Shown piece after piece: positions 7,804 through 14,469 of a stretch of 29,886 bases of DNA (its first letter is position 1; each line of letters begins with the position of its first letter). A program made the position numbers and the translations under genes. The DNA comes from a virus, in the IMG/VR virus record IMGVR_UViG_3300030104_001481, positions 337 through 30,222 of that record; one strand, written 5' to 3'. The notes beneath the pieces are model-generated. The model saw nothing but the letters and a program-made list of their open reading frames with translations, was not told where the DNA came from and ran no database searches.

Positions 7804-7855
7804 GCTTTTACAACTATATGAAATAGTATATAAACAAAAAACAAGGAGAACAAAT

Positions 7856-8143
7856 ATGCCTAGATTCAAGATGGTTAACGGTGAGCGAATACAATTCACA
7901 GCAGCTGAAGAGACAGCAAGAGACGCTGAAGAACAAGCGTGGGCGGATGGTGCTGTAGCAAGAGCACAAGCTGATTTAAGAGCTAAAAGAAATAGACTCT
8001 TAGCAGAAACAGATTTTTATGCTTTATCTGATGTTACTATGTCGAGCGATATGACAACGTACAGACAAAATTTAAGAGATCTTCCAGCTGGTAAAGACAC
8101 TGTTGCAAAATGTACAGACGCTACTTGGCCAACTAAACCATAA
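7856..8143 (+). CDS. phage tail assembly chaperone-like protein (Phage_tail_APC type)
   Basis: 95 residues, with ribosome site AAGGAG about 9 bases upstream of ATG. The N-terminal half is an Ala/Glu-rich helix (EETARDAEEQAWADGAVARA). The second half shows RNRLLAETDFYALSDV followed by YRQNLRDLPA and a terminal WP, which is the pattern 'RdxLLxxTDwxxLpDv...YRqaLRdiP...WP' of the tail assembly chaperone family PF16778. Family members usually lie next to tail fibre or tail genes and are thought to help fibre or tail assembly. Here it lies directly after the fibre-tip array, which suggests these unusual small tips may be its clients. That last point is inference. Confidence 0.75.
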   Translation: MPRFKMVNGERIQFTAAEETARDAEEQAWADGAVARAQADLRAKRNRLLAETDFYALSDVTMSSDMTTYRQNLRDLPAGKDTVAKCTDATWPTKP

Positions 8144-8159
8144 GGCATAGGAAACTACT

Positions 8160-10307
8160 ATGCTGCAAAAAGTTAAATTTGCTCCTGGATTTAATAAACA
8201 AGTCACAGCAACTGGAGGCGAAAGCCAATGGGTTGCAGGTGATAATGTTAGATTCAGATATGGCACACCAGAAAAAATAGGTGGTTGGTCTCAATTAGGT
8301 TCAGTAGATATTACAGGTCGTAACACTGCTATTCATCACTTTATTAATACATCAGGTATCAAGTATGCTGTGCTTGGAACCAATAGAATTTTATACGCTT
8401 ATTCAGGCGGTATCTTTTATGATATACATCCTCTTAAATCTACGACAACATTAACTAGTGCTTTTTCTACAACCAACGGATCAGCAGTTGTAACAATAAC
8501 TTTCGCATCAGCACACAATATAAATCAATATGATATTATCTTATTAGATAATTTTACATCTATAACAAACTCTAATTTTAATTCACAAAATTTTGATGAT
8601 AACAAATTTATGGTAACATCAATTCCATCTTCAACAACTTTAACAATTAATGTTGGATCAAACGAATCAGGTAGTGGTGCTACTACATCAGGTGGTATTA
8701 GAGTTAGACATTATTATCCAGTAGGTCCAGCTGTAGAAGTTGCATCAACAGGATTTGGATTAGGTCCTTGGAGTGGTTTTAAAACAGGACAATTTACATC
8801 TACACTATCATCAAGTATCAACACATCTGTTACAAGTTTAACAATGGCTAGTTCTTCTTCGTTTCCATCTTCAGGAACTGTATTGATTGACAATGAACTT
8901 ATTACTTATACAGGCAACAGTGGTGGTACATTATCAGGTTTAACAAGAGGAGCTTCAGGAACAACAGCAGCTTCACACTCATCTGGAGCAACAGTAACAG
9001 ATGCATCTAACTTTTTTTCATGGAATGCTGCAGCATCCGGAGACGTAATAACAGCACCAGGATTATGGTCATTAGATAATTTTGGTAATAAACTTGTTGC
9101 AACCATTAATAGCGGTGAAAGTTTTGAATGGGACTCTAATCCTACAGGAGCTAATAATACAAGAGCAACTATTATTACAAGTGCACCAACAGCTTCTGCA
9201 TTTAGTTTAGTATCTACACCAGATAGACACTTAATCTTTTTTGGTACAGAGACAACAATTGGAACTAAATCAACACAAGACCCTATGTTTATAAGATTTT
9301 CTTCTCAAGAAGATATTAATACTTACACACCATCAGCAACAAACACAGCGGGTACACAAAGACTTGCAGATGGATCAAAAATTGTTGGAGCTATTAGAGG
9401 TCGAGATGCTATTTACATTTGGACAGATACAGCTTTATTTGTAATGCGATTTGTTGGTCCACCATTTACATTCTCATTTCAACAAGTAGGTACAAACTGT
9501 GGATTAATTGGACAGAACGCAGCGGTAGAAGTTGATGGTACAGCTTATTGGATGTCTGAGAATGGTTTTTTTAGATACACAGGTAAACTAGAATCATTAC
9601 CGTGTTTAGTTGAAGATCATGTTTATGATGATATTAACACAACACCAAAACAACATATTAATGCAGGATTAAATAACTTGTTTGGTGAAGTAATGTGGTT
9701 CTATCCTAACTCAGGATCAGGAACTGTAAATAGAATGGTTGCTTATAATTATTTAGACTCAAGTCCTGAAAGACCTGTATGGACTACAGGAACATTAGCT
9801 AGAACAGCGTGGCAAGATTCTGCTGTATTTGGTAAACCTCACGCAACAGAATATGATGAAGATGGTACAACAGCTACAACAGATACAAATTATATTTTTG
9901 GTAATACAGATGGTACATCAACATATTACGAACATGAAACAGGATTAAATCAAGTTAAAGAAGGTGCAACAACAGCGATTGCTGCTAACATAGAATCAGG
10001 AGACTTTGATATCGGTCAACAAGGATTAGCTGGTGATGGTGAGTTTATGATGAAAATAAGAAGAGTGATACCAGACTTTTTATCACAAACAGGAGATGCA
10101 GTAGTAACTTTAAACTTAAGAGATTTTCCAAACGATACACAAGCTAGTTCTACATTAGGACCTTTTACGATTACAAGTGGTACACAGAAAATTGATACAC
10201 GAGCCAGAGCAAGATCTATATCTTTAAAAATAGCTAATACAAGCACAAGTCAGTTTTGGAAATTAGGCACATTTAGAATAGACTATCAACCAGATGGAAG
10301 AAGATAA
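8160..10307 (+). CDS. large virion protein, candidate P22 gp10-like tail hub/stopper
   Basis: 715 residues. The opening FAPGFNKQVTATGGESQWVAGDNVRFRYGTPEKIGGW, then repeated short strands (KYAVLGTNRILYAY, DNFGNKLVATINSG, FSLVSTPDRHLIFFG, DAIYIWTDTALFVMRFVG, CGLIGQNAAVEVDGTAYWMSENGFFRYTG), suggests a beta-propeller-like fold. The order resembles P22 gp10, the packaged-DNA stabilisation protein that plugs the portal and links it to the needle: both have a late 'GL(I)GQ/KGIAG...Y(W/A)(M/F)' segment and a C-terminal RARARSISLKI...FWKLGTFRID module. Residues ~216-282 look like an inserted beta domain (FPSSGTVLIDNELITYTG...LTRGASGTTAASHSSGATV), a motif recurring in marine phage tail proteins. The gp10 assignment is by pattern only. 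The stop overlaps the next ATG by one base. Confidence 0.55.
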   Translation: MLQKVKFAPGFNKQVTATGGESQWVAGDNVRFRYGTPEKIGGWSQLGSVDITGRNTAIHHFINTSGIKYAVLGTNRILYAYSGGIFYDIHPLKSTTTLTSAFSTTNGSAVVTITFASAHNINQYDIILLDNFTSITNSNFNSQNFDDNKFMVTSIPSSTTLTINVGSNESGSGATTSGGIRVRHYYPVGPAVEVASTGFGLGPWSGFKTGQFTSTLSSSINTSVTSLTMASSSSFPSSGTVLIDNELITYTGNSGGTLSGLTRGASGTTAASHSSGATVTDASNFFSWNAAASGDVITAPGLWSLDNFGNKLVATINSGESFEWDSNPTGANNTRATIITSAPTASAFSLVSTPDRHLIFFGTETTIGTKSTQDPMFIRFSSQEDINTYTPSATNTAGTQRLADGSKIVGAIRGRDAIYIWTDTALFVMRFVGPPFTFSFQQVGTNCGLIGQNAAVEVDGTAYWMSENGFFRYTGKLESLPCLVEDHVYDDINTTPKQHINAGLNNLFGEVMWFYPNSGSGTVNRMVAYNYLDSSPERPVWTTGTLARTAWQDSAVFGKPHATEYDEDGTTATTDTNYIFGNTDGTSTYYEHETGLNQVKEGATTAIAANIESGDFDIGQQGLAGDGEFMMKIRRVIPDFLSQTGDAVVTLNLRDFPNDTQASSTLGPFTITSGTQKIDTRARARSISLKIANTSTSQFWKLGTFRIDYQPDGRR

Positions 10308-10471
10308 TGGCTAGAATTGTACAATCTTTAACACAACCGAATAGAGAATACGATCAACAAGTACAGCAATCGTTTGTTAGAGATGTTGATAGTGTAATAC
10401 AAAAACTTAACACAACTTTTCAACAAGACGTAAAAGATGAAGTTGAAGCGTTTAACTTTTTTCTAGCATAA
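10307..10471 (+). CDS. small conserved phage protein, 54 aa
   Basis: 54 residues, bounded by 1-base TAATG overlaps on both sides (with the hub candidate upstream and the MANSF protein downstream). It starts MARIVQSLTQPNREYDQQVQ and continues as an almost uninterrupted predicted helix rich in Gln, Asp and Val (SFVRDVDSVIQKLNTTFQQD), ending FNFFLA. There are no Cys, no membrane segment and no signal peptide. A coiled-coil accessory or adaptor of the virion is plausible from position; no function is known to me. Reality is supported by perfect double coupling and by lack of any other use for the 163 bases between flanking genes. Confidence 0.75.
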   Translation: MARIVQSLTQPNREYDQQVQQSFVRDVDSVIQKLNTTFQQDVKDEVEAFNFFLA

Positions 10472-10812
10472 TGGCAAATTCTTTTGTAAATAAAAAAGCT
10501 GATTTAACCACAACAAGTGCTACAACACTATATACTGTGCCTACAGCTACAACAGGTGTGGTTAGATCCATATTGGTATCTGAAGATTCTGGTAATGCTG
10601 ATACTATAACAGTTACGATTACAGACACTAGCGATAATGTATTTAGCCTATTTAAGACCAAATCTATATCAGCTAATGCAACAACAGAACTATTAACAAA
10701 TCCTTTAGTTTTAGAGGAAAGTGAAGTATTAAAAGTAACGGCAGCAACTGCAAATAGACTACACGTAGTGCTGTCTGCTCTAGAAATTAAACCTAGAGAT
10801 ACCATAACATAG
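10471..10812 (+). CDS. small virion-type protein, copy B of a paralogous pair
   Basis: 113 residues, MANSFVNKKADLTTTSATTLYTVPTA..., homologous in pattern to the 121-residue protein at 1807-2172. The shared layout is a MAN(S/T)F start, a LYTVP-like strand, VVRSILVSE, a Thr-rich middle (TITVTITDTS), LLTNPLVLEESEVLKV and a final hydrophobic strand LHVVLSALEI. The fold is probably an all-beta sandwich. The two copies flank the fibre/hub block about 8.3 kb apart. A decoration, collar or fibre-adaptor role is conceivable. It is the last gene before an 80-base gap with two hairpins. Confidence 0.75.
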   Translation: MANSFVNKKADLTTTSATTLYTVPTATTGVVRSILVSEDSGNADTITVTITDTSDNVFSLFKTKSISANATTELLTNPLVLEESEVLKVTAATANRLHVVLSALEIKPRDTIT

Positions 10813-10892
10813 TCTTGATTTACTAGAAAAAAACTAGTAAGTTGATAAACTCAGGTGAAATTCCTGCCTTATAAATTTAATTTAATAAACAT
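10813..10892 (+). promoter_or_regulatory. structured intergenic leader
   Basis: This gap between the hub block and the ejection-protein block holds a perfect inverted repeat TACTAG (10821-10826) / CTAGTA (10834-10839) around an all-A 7-base loop, extendable by one A-T pair. A second hairpin is CAGG (10852-10855) / CCTG (10863-10866). Neither is followed by a U tract, so a classical terminator is unlikely. A TATAAA (10870-10875) could serve as a -10 box but no -35 is correctly spaced. The following ATG at 10893 lacks a ribosome site, unlike most genes after a gap here, so translation control by the leader is possible. Confidence 0.4.
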
Positions 10893-12398
10893 ATGATAAC
10901 AAGAGCTCAAATGCAAAGACAGTTACGTAATAATGGTGGTGTAATGACCGTCAAAACTATCCGTAAAAAATATGGTATAGGTAGTGATTTAAAAGACTTT
11001 GTTAGAAAAATAATACCAAATGAAATAGCAGATGTTGCAGTTAAAGCTGCACCCATCGTTGCACCTTTCTATCCAGGAACTGCAGCATTGATGAGAGGTA
11101 TTGGAAGATTTGATCAAAGAGGTAGTCTTAGCGATGCATTTAAACAAGGTGCATTAACTTATGCTGGAGGTAGAGGTGTAAGATATTTAGGTGGAGCTGA
11201 AGGAGCAAGTGGTGGACTAGGTTCATATTCTAAAGAAGGTTTTAAACAAGGACCTATAGGTAGTTTATTTAAATCAGATCCAACAAAAACAATAAGTAAA
11301 GTTGACCAAGGTTTTGATGTAGCACCAGGAACAATAACGGAAAAAACAATAGGTAAGGTTCCAATAGTAAATAAATTACCTAAATTTGTTCAACAACAAT
11401 TATTAGCAGGTGGTGTAACAGCTGGAGCTTCTTTATTAGCTAGTTATTTTCAAGGAGAGTTTAGAGAACACGATCCAGAAACAGAATCATATGAAGAATA
11501 CTTGGCTCAAAGAAAAAAAGTAGTGGGTAGTCAGATGAGAACTTATATGGATAACTATTTTAAATTTGATAAAGAATATTCAACTATGACTGACGAACAA
11601 AAAAATGCATTTGTTGCAAGATACAATCTTCGTGATGGTGGTAGAATAAGAGCAGGTATCATGAATGCTCCACAAATGAATAAAGGTGGTAGAATAGGAT
11701 TTCAAAATGGGTCAAAAGACAACGCCACAAAAATTAATGAACTAGTTGAAAAAGGTATGAGTATGGATGAGGCTATTAAAAAAATAACACCAGGCGCTAA
11801 ATCTTCTGTAGAATTTACAAGAGAAGAGTTAGGTTTAGGACCATTAAAGATAAATCAAGAAATAGACAAGTTATTAAAAGAAGGTGTAGACATAGAGATT
11901 ATTAAATCTATGACAGGTGCAACTGATGAGTTAATTCAAGAGCGTATAAAAATTGTAAGATTTAGTCAAGAAGCACCTGAAAGATTTATGAAAGTTTTTG
12001 GACCGAACAAAGAAGTTATGTTTATTCCAAGTAATGAAATGTTTAAAGATGCTTCTGATAGAAGAATGTTTGAAGATGCTCCACGCAAACTAACTTTAGA
12101 AGAGCAAATTATTCAAAAGATTAGAGAAAAAAGTAAACCTAAAAAAGCCAAAGGGGGTTTAATGAACATACCCGTTAGAACAAACTCTGAAGGTATCAAA
12201 GAATTAGATATGAGAAAGAGTGGCGGTTTTGTTCCAATTGGTGTAAAAGAAAAAGCAGATGACGTTCCAGCAATGTTATCTAAAAATGAATTCGTAATGA
12301 CAGCTGATGCAGTACGAGCTGCAGGTGGCGGTAGTATAAATAAAGGAGCACAAAGGATGTACGACACAATGAAAAAACTAGAGAGTAGGGTAGCATAA
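10893..12398 (+). CDS. putative internal virion/ejection-associated protein with DDVPAML tail
   Basis: 501 residues, MITRAQMQRQLRNNGGVMTV. There is a hydrophobic Ala/Gly-rich stretch at residues ~48-70 (VAVKAAPIVAPFYPGTAALM) and another near 168-187 (QLLAGGVTAGASLLASYF). KGG/DGGR(I)(G/R) motifs follow (DGGRIRAG, KGGRIGFQNGS), of a kind repeated in marine phage proteins. The C-terminal ~70 residues are the recognisable GGFVPIGVKEKADDVPAML...NEFVMTADAVRAAGGG...KGAQRMYDTMKKLE segment, widespread in uncultured marine phages next to ejection proteins. I know of no biochemical function. The next three genes have Ala/Gln-rich or membrane-active character, so a packaged internal protein is a reasonable inference. 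The start codon lacks a ribosome site. Confidence 0.6.
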   Translation: MITRAQMQRQLRNNGGVMTVKTIRKKYGIGSDLKDFVRKIIPNEIADVAVKAAPIVAPFYPGTAALMRGIGRFDQRGSLSDAFKQGALTYAGGRGVRYLGGAEGASGGLGSYSKEGFKQGPIGSLFKSDPTKTISKVDQGFDVAPGTITEKTIGKVPIVNKLPKFVQQQLLAGGVTAGASLLASYFQGEFREHDPETESYEEYLAQRKKVVGSQMRTYMDNYFKFDKEYSTMTDEQKNAFVARYNLRDGGRIRAGIMNAPQMNKGGRIGFQNGSKDNATKINELVEKGMSMDEAIKKITPGAKSSVEFTREELGLGPLKINQEIDKLLKEGVDIEIIKSMTGATDELIQERIKIVRFSQEAPERFMKVFGPNKEVMFIPSNEMFKDASDRRMFEDAPRKLTLEEQIIQKIREKSKPKKAKGGLMNIPVRTNSEGIKELDMRKSGGFVPIGVKEKADDVPAMLSKNEFVMTADAVRAAGGGSINKGAQRMYDTMKKLESRVA

Positions 12399-13378
12399 TG
12401 GCAATAACAGAACAAAGACAATTACCACCAGAATATATAGAAGCAGCACAGAAAACGTTTTTAGCTGATCTTACAAGACAAGCTGGTATACCAAGTATTA
12501 CAACTGCAACAACACAACAACCAGGTGAAACAGCAGAACAGTTTGCAGCAAGACAAGCACAAGCTCAACAATTTGGAATTACAAAAGCTGGTATGGCTGA
12601 CCTTGCACCACAAGTTGCAGCACAAGATGCATTACAAACAGCAGCTTACCAACAAGCAACAGATGCAACAACAGGACTAGGTGTTTATCAACCTTTTTTA
12701 ACAGATGCTAAAACAGCAGCAACAGGTGCAACTGCATTAACAGGAACAGGTGCTGGAGATGCATCGACTGCAGGATCTATTCAATCTTATATGTCGCCTT
12801 ATCAAACATCTGTTATTGATACGACACTAGCTGAATTTGACAGACAAGCACAAGCTCAAAAAGCATCTCAAGCAGCACAAGCCTTAGGTATACCTGGTGC
12901 ATTTGGTGGTGGTAGAGAAGGTGTATTACAATCTGAATATCAATCAGCAAGCGACAGGAATCGAGCGGCTTTACAATCAGGATTATTACAACAAGGATTT
13001 CAACAAGCACAAGCTTCAAGACAACAAGACCTTGCAAATCAAATGGGATTAGCAAACTTACAATCTGGTTTAGGAGCAAGAGCTCAAGACTTTAGTCGAG
13101 CACAAATATCTGGTCTTGGTACATTAGGTGCACAACAACAAGCACAATCTCAAGCGATATTAGATGCACAAAGACAAACAGCACAAATGGCTGTTGATGA
13201 TCCAAGAAGAAGATTATCGATGCTAGGTGCAGGTATCACGCAACTAACACCAGGCGCAGGAGCTGTAACCATATCTGATGCAGAGGCAGCACCAAGTGCT
13301 AGTCCGTTAACAACAGCATTAGGATTAGGTTTAGCAGGTGCTGATATCTATGGAAGAATATTTGGAAGAAAAACATAA
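12398..13378 (+). CDS. Ala/Gln-rich ejection-type virion protein
   Basis: 326 residues, coupled to both neighbours by TAATG overlaps. Composition is dominated by Ala and Gln, with long helical stretches (TAEQFAARQAQAQQFG, QGFQQAQASRQQDLANQMG, LGAQQQAQSQAILDAQRQTA). A central YMSPYQTSVIDTTLAEFDRQAQAQ segment leads into a Gly-rich GAFGGGREGVLQSE; this is a known phage pattern in internal/tail-associated proteins with the general look of P22 gp7/gp20-type DNA-ejection proteins. The C-terminus has a short hydrophobic segment (LTTALGLGLAGADIYGRIFG). A role in genome delivery across the host envelope is inferred from composition, motif and position. Confidence 0.6.
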   Translation: MAITEQRQLPPEYIEAAQKTFLADLTRQAGIPSITTATTQQPGETAEQFAARQAQAQQFGITKAGMADLAPQVAAQDALQTAAYQQATDATTGLGVYQPFLTDAKTAATGATALTGTGAGDASTAGSIQSYMSPYQTSVIDTTLAEFDRQAQAQKASQAAQALGIPGAFGGGREGVLQSEYQSASDRNRAALQSGLLQQGFQQAQASRQQDLANQMGLANLQSGLGARAQDFSRAQISGLGTLGAQQQAQSQAILDAQRQTAQMAVDDPRRRLSMLGAGITQLTPGAGAVTISDAEAAPSASPLTTALGLGLAGADIYGRIFGRKT

Positions 13379-14466
13379 TGAGTAGAATATTAAAAAGACC
13401 AATGTTTAGAAAAGGCGGATCTCCTAATAAAGGTATTATGACTGGCCTTGTGGATAGAAAACAATATCAATTTGGTAGCATTGATAAAGAACAAATAGCA
13501 AAAAATGTTGGCGTTTTAGAAGAAGTATTAAGAGACTATACACCTAAAACTAGATTACCTATTGGTGAGTTTGGTTTAAACCTAGCATCAGGTATGACAC
13601 TTACAGATGCACTAAGAGATCCGTATAAAAAATTTACAAGAGCAGATGATGCAAGAGAAGCAGCTATAAAAGGTGGAGCAGCTAAACTTGGTATTGGTAA
13701 AGCATTAGAAAAACCTAAAGACACTAGAACAGCAGCAGTAAAAAACGCTATGGCAATAGGATTAGTGCCAGGCACCCCTGAATTTAATAAGTTTGTACAA
13801 GCTGCAACTATTAAAGGAGGATTTAATATAGAATTTGGTCCTGACGGCAAAGTTAAAAATATATCAGAAGGAGGATCACAAAGCGTTAAAATTACGGAAA
13901 AAGCAAATGATATAAAATCTGCAACTTTTGCTATGAATAATGTGGCTAGCACTATGTTAAAAAATTTAGAGGGAGCTAAAGTAGGAACAGTTGGTGGAGT
14001 TATTAATGCTTTAGATAGTGTCGGAGCACAATTAAGTCAATTAGCAGAAGTCACAGGAATTAAAAACAATTTTGTTAGTGAAGGAACTGGTGAAATAGAT
14101 GCTTATTTGAAAAAAAATCTTGGAGAAGGAATATTTGCAGATGCAGTTCAATATGGTAAAATTAGATCAAACGCTATTAATTTAGCTTATTTAATGGCTA
14201 GAGTTGATGAGCCTGGTGGAAGATTTACAGATAGAGATATAGCATTGAAAATGGAAGAAATTGGAATAGGATCTAATCCGCAAAAAACAGCTCAAATTTT
14301 AGCTGCTGCTGTAAATTTAAGAAATCAAAATGCTGCTAATAATTATAAACTTTTAACAGGTGAAGAATTAACTTTTGAAAATTTTGATATTAGTAATATT
14401 TTTCAAAAACCTAAAACAGAAACAAGCGCTAAAGATGAAGATAATGATCCCGCTGGAATAAGGTAA
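13378..14466 (+). CDS. putative internal virion protein with RPMFRKGG N-terminus
   Basis: 362 residues, coupled to the previous gene by TAATG. It starts MSRILKRPMFRKGGSPNKGIMTGL, a Gly/basic leader seen on several marine phage virion proteins and related in style to the KGG motifs of the 501-residue protein. Middle motifs: GLVPGTPEFNKFVQAA and FNIEFGPDGKVKNISEGG (a GPDGKV turn common to such proteins). After that comes a mainly helical region with KTAQILAAAVNLRNQNAANNYKLLTG. No catalytic motif was recognised and no transmembrane helix is obvious. Its place within the ejection-protein block makes a packaged or assembly role likely but unproven. Confidence 0.55.
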   Translation: MSRILKRPMFRKGGSPNKGIMTGLVDRKQYQFGSIDKEQIAKNVGVLEEVLRDYTPKTRLPIGEFGLNLASGMTLTDALRDPYKKFTRADDAREAAIKGGAAKLGIGKALEKPKDTRTAAVKNAMAIGLVPGTPEFNKFVQAATIKGGFNIEFGPDGKVKNISEGGSQSVKITEKANDIKSATFAMNNVASTMLKNLEGAKVGTVGGVINALDSVGAQLSQLAEVTGIKNNFVSEGTGEIDAYLKKNLGEGIFADAVQYGKIRSNAINLAYLMARVDEPGGRFTDRDIALKMEEIGIGSNPQKTAQILAAAVNLRNQNAANNYKLLTGEELTFENFDISNIFQKPKTETSAKDEDNDPAGIR

Positions 14467-14469
14467 AAC

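Noticed and set aside
7804-7855. Promoter in the gap after the array
   Set aside because: TTTTAC and TATATA are present but the spacer is only about 15 bases and both are unremarkable in AT-rich DNA; the 5-bp hairpin there is also weak.
10842-10870. CAGG-7-base loop-CCTG as a tRNA T-arm or attachment site remnant
   Set aside because: The loop lacks the TTC pattern of a T-loop, and no acceptor, D or anticodon arms are present nearby.
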